Origin: Tetracentron sinense
Lineage: Eukaryota; Streptophyta; Magnoliopsida; Trochodendrales; Trochodendraceae
Length of the DNA stretch: 64,000 nucleotides
Assembly: GCA_015143295.1 (NCBI GenBank)
Contig: CM026571.1
Location: 27,866,505 to 27,930,504, forward strand
Direction of reading: 5' to 3'
Shown piece by piece: positions 11,311-22,552 of the stretch. A program made the translations under genes and the position numbers. Numbering within the stretch: the stretch's first letter is position 1; each line of letters begins with the position of its first letter. The notes beneath the pieces were generated by a model. It saw nothing but the letters and a program-made list of their open reading frames with translations, was not told the DNA's origin and ran no database searches.

Positions 11311-12258
11311 TTGTTCTTGTTTTCTTGTGAAAAGGGAGGTAAAACATATCGTAGGATATGTCCCACCTCTAATCATGTTCTTGAAAACCTCGGTAAATCA
11401 TGTCATGCATGTCGTGCTCGTAGGATCGTGTGCATACTTGCATTTGAATTTAAACATGACATTTGGGGGATTTCACAATGTATAGCATATAGCAATTTTT
11501 TTAAACAATAGACATTCATAATATTTTAGGGAAAACAAGAACTCATGCTAGCATAATCCCTAACAAGTTACATAAGTAATTTAGGGTGCATTTTCTTGAT
11601 TTATACTCATTTTATTCACCTTGGCATTTCATCAAACATGGGTTGTGTACATTATTCATTAAACCTACATCATGCTTTTCTAGGTGGGTTTATATTCACC
11701 ACGTACTTGTGCGTTTATTTTTGGTACAATGCCCTTCCCCTTTCTCATTCATTACATCATTTTTTTTTTTTTTTTTTTTTTATTCATTACATCATTCACA
11801 TGGCATCCAATCGCCAATAACCATCTCCATCCACATCATCCATACATCCAAATCGTAGCACATCATAGATAATGAAGAACAAGGAATAGGGAAAGAAAAG
11901 GGAAAACCATAACTAGGAGGGTAGCAAGAAGTACCGACCTTCACAAATGAGGGAAAGAATCCCCTTCCAAAACATGTGTGTAGATGCTGCCCTAGCCTGA
12001 GGAGAGTGCTCCACGAGTGCTTGAACCAGAATCTTGAAGCAATCCCAAGCTTGAGGGGATTGTGGGTCTTGAAACCCCTTTGATTTCTCCCCAAAAGCAA
12101 ACCCTAGGTTAGGGAACCCCTTCTCCTTTCTCTCTATCTCTCAAAAGATTCTAAGTGTTGTGTATGAACCCTCAAATGTTCGGGCAAATCCTTTAAGGCA
12201 TGAGTGAAATGCCCAAAAGACAAAAACACCCATAATGAAATTTCTGCAAAAACACGAA

Positions 12259-12443
12259 GACCGAGCGATCGGTGGTTATGACCGATCGATCGGTTGCCTA
12301 CTGAGCGATCGGTGAATTGACCGAGCTCTCGACCAAAAATCAACTCTCTGGAAAATTTCCCCATACAAAAATCTTGACCAGTCGATAGCTACCGATCTAT
12401 CGGTTTTGGACCGATCGATCGCTCCATGGACCGAGCGATCGGT
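12259..12443 (-). repeat. Array of ACCGATCGATCGGT-type palindromes in solo LTR E
   Basis: Perfect palindrome ACCGATCGATCGGT (12281-12294) and relatives such as ACCGAGCGATCGGT, ACCGATCTATCGGT and GACCGATCGATCG make seven sites at about 12260, 12281, 12301, 12319, 12391, 12409 and 12430. In element orientation they lie 210-400 bases from the LTR start, in the region where U3 control sites are expected. Confidence 0.82.
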
Positions 12444-12660
12444 GCTTTGCAGGTCCAAATTGTTTTGGCCATATCTTTTGACTTGTTCGTCAGATTTTGA
12501 CGATTCAACTTGCCTTGGGTTCGTACTTCGAAAAGGAACATTTCTGATGTTTCAGAAATTTCAATTTCTTCCTTATTTATTAATTGTACTACTTTAAAGG
12601 TAAATTAGCTACGAAAGTGCTAAGTATTAAGCATGAAAAATTTCGGGGCTCTACACTTTC

Positions 12661-14563
12661 TCACCCAAACGGTTTTAGAAGTTTGATTGACCCTTTGGTC
12701 TCTAACCGTTTCAGTTGAGGTAGGTATGACCTTTTGCCTCTTTCTCCTGTTCCTCCTTTTCCAGGATTGAGTCCTAGAATTATGGCGGGCATTATGGTTC
12801 TCCCTGTTACCTCCTCTATATCTAGCATGAGGAGGGTCATGACCATGCCACTGTCTAGATTTGTGAGCCATCTTCATCACATCTTCACACAAACTCCTAG
12901 ACTTCTCCACTAGGACCTCAACTCTCCTTTGAAGATTCTCATTAAAGTTGTTGTGGTTCTCAAAACCATGATTGGGAATTCTTCGGAGTTTAGGACATCG
13001 AGGCTTAATATGACCCTTCACTCCACATTTATGACATGTAGGAATGAATTTCTGAGCAGAAGGGTCTTTCCCTTTAGCAGGAGGGCACCTTTTAGCACCA
13101 GGCTCAGTGTTCGAGGTGAATGGAGTTCCTTTCACATCTCCACACCTCTGGTTTTGCTCAAGTTCAGCCAACTTGATTTCAAGACTTGTCTTTTCATCAA
13201 GAGAAAGATGTAAATCAGATTCAAGTAGCTGAGTCTTGGCAAAGAGGGAAGCCTTCTCTTCCTCAAGCTGTGACACAAGAGCTCTCAACCCTGAAGCCAC
13301 TTGGTCTAAGGCATCTTTTTCCATTTCAATAGATTTGATCTTTTTGGACATGGAAAACCGAACCTTTTTCAGCTTTAGGCATTCCTGAAATAGTTCATCA
13401 TAGACTGCCCCGAGCGCTCCCTCAGAATCTGAGTCATTCTGACTCTCTTGATCCTCCTCACCATCACTACATTGTTGGTTACTCACAGCATTTGAAGAAG
13501 ATTCCTCAATCCCAAATAAGGATTCAGTGAAGGCCACATACCCCCTAGTCTCCTCACAAGAAGAACTCTCTGATTCCACAGATTCAGATTCACTGTCATC
13601 CCTTGCCTTGCCCTTAAATCTTTTCTTATTAGAGCACTCAGCGGTAATATGGCCGTAGCCTTGGCATTCATAGCATTGAACACCTTGGGATTTCTTGTCC
13701 ACACTTTTAAAATATTTCTTGTTTTCAAAGTGCTTGGACCTGGGCTTTTCAAGGGATTTTTGTCCTTTCGGATTAAATCTCTTATTAAGTTTTAAAAATT
13801 TTCTAAATTTCTTTGCAAATAAAGCCAACTCTTCTTCTTCCTCCTTAGAGTCACTATCTGAACTATTTATGTATTCCTTGACAGACTTCAAGGCAATGGA
13901 TTTTGGTTTCTTAGATGGGTTCAAATTTAACTCATAGGTTTGGAGAGAACCAACCAACTCTTCAAGTTTGAGAGCATCAACATTTTTGCTCTCCTCGATG
14001 GCGGTAACCTTAGATCGAAATCTCTCAAGTAGAGATCTCAAAATTTTCCAAACAATTTTGGACTCTGGAATTCTTTCCCCTAGATTGAAGCTAGAATTGA
14101 CAATATCACTCAGATTAGCATAAAAATTATCAAAAGTTTCATTATCATCCATCATCAACTTTTCAAACTTAGAGGTCAACAATTGAAGTTTGGAGATCTT
14201 GACAGTTGTAGTCCCTTCATGGGTGATTTGAAGAATGTCTCATGCCTCCTTCGAAGTGTCACATGTAGAAATACGTCGAAATTCTTCAAGAGTGACAGCA
14301 GCGAAGATTGCATTTAGACCCTTACTGTTCCATCTACAACTCTCAAGCTCTGCATTGGTCCATTCAGAAGAAGATTTAGGGATGGTCTGGTCATTTACGG
14401 TCTTTGTTGGATGGGTCCAACCTTGTTCAATAGAGAACCATACTCTCTCATCTAATGATTTTAAAAACGCTCTCATTTGAGCTTTCCAATAGGCATAATT
14501 ATTCCGATCAAATAATGGGGGAGAAGAGATAGATCCTCCCTCTCTTTGGAGATTCATATTCAC
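12661..14563 (-). pseudogene. gag of element C, Sirevirus-like, broken
   Basis: Translation from the ATG at 14563 gives a capsid N-terminus with FAYWK-like motif NYAYWKAQMRAFLKSLDERV, then a stop TGA at 14237-14239 where the motif EAWDILQ is expected. It continues in the same frame to the solo LTR. Later parts are an acidic stretch (DSDSKEEEEE), a CCHC knuckle CYECQGYGHITAEC, a coiled coil, a second knuckle CHKCGVKGHIKPRC, and a basic Arg-rich tail. The function would be RNA packaging in virus-like particles. The C-terminus is cut by E. The TGA is shared with copy D, so it predates the separate insertions or recurred. Over 600 codons in all, typical of long Sirevirus gags. Confidence 0.87.
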
Positions 14564-14606
14564 CGAAAAATATGAGACAAGATCACACTAAAAGGTTAGT
14601 GAACCC

Positions 14607-14618
14607 GCTTTGAAACCT
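14607..14618 (-). promoter_or_regulatory. Degenerate primer-binding site of C
   Basis: Minus strand reads AGGTTTCAAAGC directly after the 5' LTR, three changes from the TGGTATCAGAGC of copy D. It is the decayed initiator tRNA-Met site. Confidence 0.75.
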
Positions 14619-14620
14619 AT

Positions 14621-16128
14621 TGAAAAAATCTCGGTGAACCTCAGATCCGATGTTTGAGTTGAGAATCTAAAAGTTCGAGGGGTTGGTTAGGTTTCCCTAA
14701 TAGTCTGTCTACCCTTTTTGATGTTTTTAAATTAAGTTATTTAACTCAAGGGAAGATGATAATCAAGTGCGGAATAAGGAAAACCAAGCAACCACAACAC
14801 AAGAATTTTTAAGTGGAAAACCTTCCGGGAAAAACCACGGGACCTAGTCCAGCCATAAGAATCCACTAAGACAAAGTAAACAAGAATTTACAAGACTCGA
14901 ACTTGACTCCTTCGGACTCGACACCACGATCCTTCAGTGCTTAGTCCTCCATGCCTCGAAAATTCACCATGTACTTTCAAGTGCCATGATCAACCGCAGC
15001 CGCTTGTACTTCTCTTTGTGTCTCTAAAACAGTCCACGATCTTTCGATCGATCTCCGTCAATGACGGCTTCGGAATCCACCGACCAAATCACTCTACCAC
15101 GATCCTTCTCAGATCGATCTCCTTTGGAAAGGCTTCAGAATTCTCCGGCCAAGGTGTTCTATCCATAACGGGTTGATGGTTTGATACAAATCAATACCTA
15201 GATGGACTCCATCAAAGGACAAGTCCAAACAAGCAAAATTTTAGCTTTAGGCTTGCAAACTCTAGGTTTAAAGGCATTAACAAAAGGGGAGGAGAGCACC
15301 AATTTCCATAGGTTTTATAACCTCTGGAGGAACTTAAAAACCCTCTCCACACACTCCCTAAGTTGTACTCCACGAAGTGGAAGGGTTCTATATAAATAGA
15401 GAATCAAAAACCAAGTTTTGGAAGTTGCTAAAGTTGTTTAAAACCAAAAAAAATCAAAAAATCGGTTTAGAAAGAATTTTATGAAAAATCCATATCAAGG
15501 TCGACCCATGGGGCACATTCGGTCGACCGGATGATGCCTTTCGATCGACCGGATGGTCCTCAGGGTCGACCCTCACTTTTCTTAGTCTCTGCCAATTTTC
15601 CTCATACAAATTCTTCTATACCTAGGGTCGACCCAAAATGGTCAGGGTCGACCTTGAGGTGCCAACCCAAATTTCAAACTTCATTTTTGTGTCTCGCACC
15701 CTTTACATAAGTTGCATCTCTTTTCGACATGGTCGTTTGACATATTATGGAGTAAAATCTGAGTTACGGTTTGTGAGATACGCTCAAAACAAGCAACCTT
15801 GGTTTTTTGAAAAATTTCAGATTTTAAAACAAGTTTTGCACTGTTTATCTCATCACCTAGGGTTTGTATGGTTAGTCTAAGTCACTTACCACCTAAGGCA
15901 TCATGTTAGGATAATTCTAAGTCAAATTCCACCTATGGTAGTATGGTATCTAGGTCACTTACCATCCTATGAAGGAAATGATCAACCGAGACTTCAACGG
16001 GTCTTCATCAGTCTTCAACTTCACTTGTCGTGGATGCTTGAAGGCAATGACACAAGATACACACCTAGACACCTAGACTCACTTGTTTTGACACCGGAAT
16101 ATGCCAATACAAAAACATGGACTTTACA
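14621..16128 (-). mobile_element. 5' LTR of element C
   Basis: Begins TGAAAAAATCTCGG and ends ACTTTACA, followed by the target duplication GCTTC and then the rest of the Copia A LTR. It holds the same TATA box (about 15393) and palindrome array (15497-15654) as the 3' LTR, with some palindromes decayed (TCGATCGACC for TCGGTCGACC). Confidence 0.93.
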
Positions 16129-16376
16129 GCTTCTATAATTCCAAAGGAGATTCTAAAGCTTCATGGGGATAGCGAGGAATAAGGATCGAGCTTCTAGTAT
16201 TTTTTCGGAGAAATCTCTACAAAGAGTTCTGACGGTTCGAGTGGATTAAGCTTCACCGGTGAAAAAAATTCACCGAAGTGATATGACTAAAACTCTTAGA
16301 TAATTTTGATGCTTTTTATGGGTTAAGATCTAGGGGATCCAGTTTCCGCATAAATTTTTATCCGGATCCCCCTTCA
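16129..16376 (+). mobile_element. 3' LTR of Copia A, second part
   Basis: Sequence resumes with GCTTCTATAATTCC and is collinear with the end of the B LTRs to ATCCCCCTTCA at 16376. The junction with Gypsy F coding sequence follows directly. Confidence 0.92.
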
Positions 16377-17200
16377 AAGAGCACAGGAGCTCCCCATGGT
16401 GAAACACTCGGCTGAATGAAGCCAAGGCCCTACAATTCCTCCAATTGCTCATTCAACTCCTTAAGCTCAATAGAGGTCATCCTCAATGGAGCCCTAGAAA
16501 TCGGAGCAGTACCAGGAGTAAGCTCAATAGCGAACTCTATTTCTCGATCAGGAGGTAATCCTGGTAACACCTCTGGAAACACGTCTAGGTACTCACTCAC
16601 TACTGGAATGGCTGAGGAGTCTCGTACTTCCAAACTCGAGAGCCTAAGTGCAGCAAGGCGAGCGATGTCTCTCCTCCGTAGCCCTCGGAAATGAAACGGC
16701 TTCTTCCAAACTGGTTTGAAGTTCACCATCTTCTCGAAGCATGCTACATGCCCATGGTGAGTCGAGAGCGAATCCATCCCAAGAATGACATCAAAGTCTA
16801 GGTCTTGGAACTCGAGGATGATCAGATCGACTGACAACTCATGCTACTCAACTTGCACAACACAACCCTGACACACCTTGTCTGCATCTACCGTCTTGCC
16901 GAGCAGAGTCGAAATAGACAACTCTTGGGGCAATCGACTCGGCTCTGAGGCAAAGCCCTTAGCAAAGCTTTGCGAGATAAAAGAATGCGATGATCCAATG
17001 TCGATCAACACTCGGGCTAAACACTCGCTAATGAGCAAGGCGCCTGAATATTTAAACTCACTTACGTCAATAAATTTCACAAGTCACATATATCATATAG
17101 GTAGCATGTTTGTACAAGCATGTATATACATCACATACAGTCAGCATTTTATGAACTTAAACAATTCGACTTGAGCGTACCTTGCACAACATCATCTGAT
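16377..17200 (-). pseudogene. Gypsy F protease and start of RT, truncated by Copia A
   Basis: Read on the minus strand, an aspartic protease is present with active site LIDIGSSHSFIS (about 17010-16975), the flap-side DFDVILGMD block (about 16790), then VFPEVLPGLPPDREIEF and ELTPGTAPISRAPLRM, the usual Gypsy protease-RT linker. The RT begins [10 protein letters not shown] and stops exactly at the Copia A insertion point. The rest of RT, RNase H and integrase lies left of the window. A TAG interrupts the frame at about 16842. Confidence 0.88.
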
Positions 17201-17339
17201 GCATGTGCATCCTACTCGGTCATAGCGAAAACTCGACCCTGATTCGCCTGGCGAGGTGGTTGGGTGGGCCATGGAGGTCGAGAAGCCTGTGAAGACCCCT
17301 GCTGTTTCGTCGGCCTAAGTGAAGGTCGGACTCCCTAAG

Positions 17340-17470
17340 GTGTGGCCTGCAACTGCCTCTTCGGGCAATCCCTGATCATGTGGCCTTGCTCGCTACAATG
17401 GAAACAACCACCCGAGAGTTTACGGCACTCTCCTGCCCTGTGTCTCTTGCCACACGTGGCACATTCATAA
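17340..17470 (-). pseudogene. Gypsy F zinc knuckles (nucleocapsid)
   Basis: Two Cys/His boxes are readable on the minus strand: CATCGKRHRAGEC (about 17465-17425), then CFHCSEQGHMIRDC (about 17405-17364). Double boxes of this kind are common in plant Tekay/Del-type chromovirus gags. They would bind element RNA. Confidence 0.85.
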
Positions 17471-17479
17471 AAAAAAAGG

Positions 17480-18374
17480 ACGCTGAGGAAGCTAGCGGTG
17501 TATATCTAGGGGCCTACGAAACAACAGAGCGCAGTACCTGTGGGATAAAAGGAGGTCTATGAGCCTACAATGGGGCAGTCCTGGCCCTCTTCTCAGGCTG
17601 TGCTGAGCCACTGGACTGTTCTCAGGACATGCCTCTTCCGAAGCTACTGTCTCTCCTTTTAAGAAACTCCACATAATTCCTCTCGACGATCTTCGCCTTC
17701 CCCACAATATCCTTCCAGGTCTCCACCTGAAACATAGAAACCCAGTCTCGGATAAAAGATCGTAACCCATCCTCAAACTCTCTGACTCGCATACTCTCCG
17801 TAGCGATCAGATGTGGAGCAAATCTCGACAATCTGACGAACTTCGCCTCGTACTCAGCCACGCTCGCCTCTCCCTGCTCGAGGAGCACAAACTCTCTCAC
17901 CTTCTGCTCTGACAAATCTGGGGAAATATTGCTCATAGAATACATCTCAGAACTCACCCCATGTCCAGGGTAACCCTGCCTTTGCAACATCCCTCTGCCT
18001 CTGGGTAGCTCTTCACCAATGTTCGGCTTCACCCTCCATCATGAAGGAAGCCCACTCAATTCGCTGCTCATCTGTACAGTGGAGGGCCTTGAAGATTTTC
18101 TCCAGCTGCATAATCCATGTCTCTGAAACCAGGGTATCCAGAGTCCTATAAAAGTAGGAGGCCGCAGTCTCTTAAAAGCCTCTAGTCCTGAGGTATGATG
18201 CACCGAAGGAGGTGCAGGAGTAGCAGCAGCAGTAGCAGGCCTAGCTACCAATATAGCTAAGGTCTCTGTGATCGAACTAAAGGCCTGAGCAAAGTCGGGC
18301 TGCTCACCACCCATAGGAATATCTCCTCCATTTCCTCAGGTCTGATACCCTCTGCCTCGAATGTTCCGCCTCAT
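17480..18374 (-). pseudogene. Gypsy F gag, broken
   Basis: A likely start ATG at 18374 leads MRRNIRGRGYQ, with an in-frame TGA a few codons on. The N-terminal part is open at 18314-18039 and the retrotransposon-gag core is open in a second frame at 18032-17622, with VSEYEAKF-like motif VAEYEAKFVRLSRFAPH and the VREFEDGL block. At least one frameshift separates the two parts near 18035. The product would be the capsid of F. Non-functional. Confidence 0.8.
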
Positions 18375-18725
18375 GACAACAATCCTGAGGACAATAGCGA
18401 ACGTCAAGCTCTTGAATACTTAGTTCAATAAGTACTTAGTGCGTTATATAAGCATCGTATACATCGGAGTATACACATAAAGCATAAGCATACTATAGAG
18501 TCCTAGCGAAGCTACATTCTCACGGTCTCGTATTTCGAAGTTCATCTAAGTTCTAAGTTCAACTCAAAGAGCACCATAGCCCTAGGGATGCTACCTTGAA
18601 TAACAATATCAGTCCAAGAGATTCTAATGCCTAAGCTCTGATATTAAGTCTATCATCAGACATATCCTCAAATTGATAATGGGTTCAATCTAAATCTACA
18701 CCTCAATCCCGATGATCAAATGTAT

Positions 18726-18739
18726 GGGCTCTGATACCA
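18726..18739 (-). promoter_or_regulatory. Primer-binding site of Gypsy F (initiator tRNA-Met)
   Basis: Minus strand TGGTATCAGAGCCC lies four bases inside the 5' LTR. It is a perfect plant initiator tRNA-Met PBS and fixes the element on the minus strand. Confidence 0.9.
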
Positions 18740-20073
18740 AGTCTGTCGCGACCCAAAATACCCCATAGGAGTTAGTGATACTTGGCTCAGACCGCCGTAT
18801 CATACCATCCTGTATGACACATAAGGCACATATATTTACCATCCTGTCAGAGTAAACCAGTTGTAAAACATAGCGGAAGCGATTCATAATAAAATACTCC
18901 CATAATTCAATCGAAGTCTGGACCAACAGAACATATACAAAATAAGGAGTGGACAAGTCCCACTCTCAATATACGCAAAATCACAAAATATCAGTATCAT
19001 CTCTCTCATCCTCTCAACAGAAATCAAAGTCAAGTCGCTTATCCAGCAATCCATCATCCTGATAGTGGTCCATAGAGGGCTCCAGATCATAGTAGTCTTC
19101 CTCTATCCAAGGCTCCGTGCCACAGACATCAAATGGAACACGTGCACCTGCCGAAGTCAATAGTCGGCTGAGCATGGAATACTCAGTGATATGCAAACTA
19201 CTAACTAACAGTGGATAATATCATGAACATGCATAAGCTTAGAGAATAACATTCGTGAAAGTAGTTACCAAAACCTCTTTCTTAACAGTATTCGTGTGAA
19301 AACAAAAACAGATAAATTTTGTCATGTGATAATCATCTTCTTGTGAGTTCTTGTGAATTCTTACGAAAGTTGGGATTCCTTGTGAGCATGCGAGGATCTG
19401 AGTATGCATGATTTATTATGAACTTGCGAGCTTGTGAACTTGTGAGCTTGTGAGACATGACTACTAGTGAGTCCATGTATAGTGGGATTCCTTGTGAGCT
19501 TTGAAATGATCTTAGAACTTGTCACTTACCAACCCATAGTTTGGCCTTATCACTTGTGAGCTTGTGAACTTTCTTTTAATCAAAACCTTGCTTATGAACT
19601 CTTGGAAAAACCCTTTTCTTGTGAGAAAACATCGGATCATGCGAGACTTGTAAACATCATGCTATACTTTGTGAACATAAGGTGCATAAAGTACTTGTGA
19701 ATATCATGGTGATCTTGGAAAACTTGTAAACATGGCATCATATTCATAGAATTTCAATACTAGTGATAGCTTACATCTTATATCCAAATCATCATCCAAT
19801 CCATTCAAGAACAACCTTAAACATAGTGATTTACTTTAAAAATAATAGCACAAGGTAGGTAGTAGAGTGTATCTACCTTTCTAGATCAACCCTTTGATCT
19901 AAAACGCTTTAGAATGGTTAAGAATCGCGGAGAAACACCTTTGTAGTTGAGAAATCGACTCAAGAACACCCAACAATCAAAACCCTTAAGCTCCTCCTTC
20001 TTCCTCTTTCTTTTCTTCAACTTCCTCCCAAAAACTTGCTCTAAGGGTTGTGGTAACCCTAGCCCATGAAATT

Positions 20074-20088
20074 GGGCTATTTATAGCC
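20074..20088 (-). promoter_or_regulatory. TATA box of Gypsy F LTR
   Basis: Minus strand GGCTATAAATAGCCC lies 75-220 bases downstream of the five palindromes in element orientation. It is embedded in a short inverted repeat (GGGCTA / TAGCCC). Confidence 0.65.
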
Positions 20089-20162
20089 AAAGGGATTGAG
20101 TTAAAGACTCAAACACCCTTGAAAATATCCTAGGAGGTCGGCCACAGGCAAAATCAGCTTGA

Positions 20163-20297
20163 TCGGTCGACCGGTAGAGATGATCGGTCGACCGGTCAAA
20201 AATCACCTCTCTATCCAAAATCCCCATACAATTTTCCGAGCATCCGGTCGACCGGTAAGGGCATTCGGTCGACCGGTAGCAAATACGGTCGACCGGA
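20163..20297 (-). repeat. Array of CCGGTCGACCGG palindromes in Gypsy F LTR
   Basis: Five copies occur at about 20163, 20184, 20244, 20265 and 20286. Four share CGGTCGACCGGT and the fifth is CGGTCGACCGGA. They are just upstream of the TATA box in element orientation, the same arrangement as in the Copia-type elements C and D. Confidence 0.9.
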
Positions 20298-20320
20298 TTT
20301 GCTTGTTTTTCCCCTGTTTT

Positions 20321-22538
20321 TGTTGGACATGATGCCCAGAAAAGTCATTTAGATTGTTAAAACCTTATTAATTTGATTAATAAATGCTTCTTCTTAATCT
20401 ATTGTGTATTCATTATGGGTAATTGACCATAATAATGAGATGATCTATACGATATGAGATATCAATAAAGGTCCATAGGATATATTGTAGGAAAGTTATG
20501 TGATTAGATTATCACAGGTAGATATAACTTTCCGGTTCCTTATACCTTATATAGTCACAGCTGTGGGTGAATCTGGGCACTTCACTTATATGGTTGCTAG
20601 AATGCTAAGATGTTCTCAATAGTTCAGATGTAGTTCTATCTCAAACTATTGTAGTGGAGACTACACATCAGCATATGGGTGCTTAAATGTACACTGACTG
20701 ATTGCATTCAATGAGAGACCTCTTGCCTAAACATACTATCAGATAGTTGGTCTATCATTCACATTGAACGGTTTCGATGATCCTTAGATCTGATGAGTTC
20801 ATCTATGACTGGGCAGTGATCAGACAGTTTTGATTCCACCAACATATTTTCTAACTTAGGGAATACAATACAGTGACAGTTGGATAGTCAGAAAGTTGTT
20901 CTAGTCATGATGAATTTCAAACAAAAAATCCATGCTCATTAATTTGAGAGATTATCCAAGTTGTGGGTAAGACAGTTGATTAAGTTCAAATCCTGTGCAG
21001 GTGATTTTGAAAATAAAATAAGTTTTGAAATATACTTTTATTAAAAGGTATTATACTTATAAAATGATTTTTTTCAAAATGTTTTTCATGAGAAATTGTT
21101 TCTCATGGCTTAATCATAAGTCTTGGAAACCCGGATGATTTGCAATGGGCTATGGGTTAGATAGTATGTCAATCTTGAAGGCCCATTAGGGATAATGTAT
21201 TTGGAAGGATAAATCAAATTTAAAAGTTCATGTGGCGGGATCCGTAATGTTTAATGTTCAAACATTGACATTCAATTTCAACATGGATATCTCACGTCAC
21301 TTGCAATTCCGATGTAATTCTCATTTAAGGTCAATGGGAGAACATTGGATAAGTCAGGGTAAGAATGTCCCAAAGCAATCTGTGGAGGTGCTCACATAAG
21401 AAATACAAGCTCAATAATTGATTAAAATTTAATCAATTATTATAATTGATTAAAAGTTAATCATTTAATTAAATAGATTAATAGTTAATCTATTGTTTAA
21501 ATTAATTGTTAATTTAAACTAAGGGATTATTTTAGTAATTATTTGATTAACATAATTAAAGGGGAAATGGGTTTGACCCATATCCATAAACCCATTAAAA
21601 TGGACCTTTAATATGGGCCAAAGCCCATGGGTTTAAACCCTAAGGTAGGGCGCCCACTTGAGGAATCCTAATTGGATTAGGATTTGTTTAATTGAATAAT
21701 TATCGAAATATAATTCCTTTTATTATGGAATTAAAATCCAAGTGTTTGATTGCTATTAGGATTAAGATGTTATTGTAATTAGATTAAAATAAGGAGTTTT
21801 AACTCCTCAAATCCCACGCCCCATAAAAGCTCACGCTCCCCCTTGTGGATTCCTAGTTTGACTAGGTTTCCTACTTTGGTGTAGGATGTTGACTTATCCC
21901 TTTTAATTAAGGAATCCTCTTGTAATAGGGACTCTTTAATTAATAGGATTACTATAACTAAAGTAGTTATAGATTAAGTAGGAGTTTATTTAATTAATAA
22001 TAAGAGTTATTATTAATTAATAAATCCTACTAGATAAGATCAAGTTGGAGTAGGATTAGGATAAGATCCTAGTCTATAAATACCCCAACACCCTAGACCA
22101 TTAAGTATAATTCCCCATAATTTTCTCTCCTCTCGTCTCTCTGTCCAAACCGTGAGCCCTAGAGGAGACCCCTAGGGATTTTCGTGAGCTATATTGATGG
22201 TCCTAGTTGGGTTTTGCAAATCTAGGGTTTTGAACCGTAGTATTATTGGTGATAGAAGGCCTACGCCATTGATCCATCTTCTTCCTCTTGCTTCTATAAT
22301 CCCAAAGGAGATTCTAAAGCTTCATGGGGATAGCAAAGAACAAGGATCGAGCTTCTAGTATTTTTTCGGAGAAATCTCCACAAAGGGTTCTGACGGTTCT
22401 AGTGGATTAAGCTTCACCGGTGAAAAACATTCACCGAGGTGATATGACTAAAACTCTTAGATAATTTTGATGCTTTTTATGGTGTTAAGATCTAGGGGAT
22501 CCAGTTTCCGCCGAAATTTTTATCCGGATCCCCCTTCA
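20321..22538 (+). mobile_element. 5' LTR of Copia B
   Basis: Starts TGTTGGACATG and ends CCCCCTTCA, followed by the PBS. TATA box TCTATAAATAC at 22073-22083. It keeps the roughly 42 bases that the A LTR lost next to its insertion site. Confidence 0.95.
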
Positions 22539-22539
22539 A

Positions 22540-22552
22540 TTGGTACCAGAGC
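22540..22552 (+). promoter_or_regulatory. Primer-binding site of Copia B
   Basis: TTGGTACCAGAGC lies two bases after the LTR. It differs by one base (C for T) from the initiator tRNA-Met complement TTGGTATCAGAGC. Confidence 0.88.

Larger units (their letters stand above)
10379..12655 (-). mobile_element. Ty3/Gypsy solo LTR 'E' inside element C
   Basis: It begins TGTCGCGACCC at 10379 and ends CTCTACA at 12655. A perfect 5-bp duplication, CTTTC, flanks it (10374-10378 and 12656-12660). Joining the flanks restores the sequence found uninterrupted in D at about 27310. No internal region is present, so this is a 2.28-kb solo LTR. Ends resemble those of F read in the same orientation. It contains a tandem repeat and a palindrome array, listed separately, and a T(20)-class homopolymer at about 11761. 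Confidence 0.93.
7796..16128 (-). mobile_element. Sirevirus-like Copia element 'C', gag only, no pol
   Basis: Two LTRs of about 1.5 kb (7796-9298 and 14621-16128) flank an internal region that carries only gag on the minus strand. Ends are TGAAAAAATCTCGG…(CA/TA), with target duplication GCTTC. The internal region has multiple GGGGGAG-type purine tracts near the 3' LTR, a known trait of Sireviruses, and a Sirevirus-like gag with a coiled coil and CCHC knuckles. No protease, RT or integrase is seen. Solo LTR E is inserted at 10379-12655. The closely related copy D shows the uninterrupted arrangement. Probably a non-autonomous family mobilised in trans. Confidence 0.88.
1944..16376 (+). mobile_element. 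Ty1/Copia retrotransposon 'A' (5' end off-window)
   Basis: The internal region (gag, protease, integrase, RT, RNase H in Copia order) runs from 1944 to 5860, followed by a PPT and a 3' LTR beginning TGTTGGACATG. The LTR is split by element C and ends at 16376 in CCCCCTTCA. It is the same family as Copia B. A is inserted in the pol gene of Gypsy F: the F reading frame (…SPWGAPVL motif) starts immediately at 16377. The expected target duplication is AAGAG (16377-16381), with its partner left of the window together with the A 5' LTR. Confidence 0.92.
18744..20320 (-). mobile_element. 5' LTR of Gypsy F, first part
   Basis: Begins TGTCGCGACCCAAAAT at 18744. It is interrupted at 20320 by Copia B, which duplicated GTTTT (20316-20320 and 52169-52173), and resumes to end at 52598. 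Total LTR length is about 2.0 kb. TTGTGAGC-type short repeats are frequent at 19360-19620. Confidence 0.92.

Noticed and set aside
11586..11872. Overlapping frames rich in Phe near a long T run in solo LTR E
   Set aside because: Low-complexity translation of a homopolymer inside an LTR.
12929..13213. Plus-strand open frames over the C gag (also 13695-13937, 27586-27870, 28311-28553)
   Set aside because: They are antisense shadows of gag: the minus strand carries recognisable capsid and CCHC motifs.
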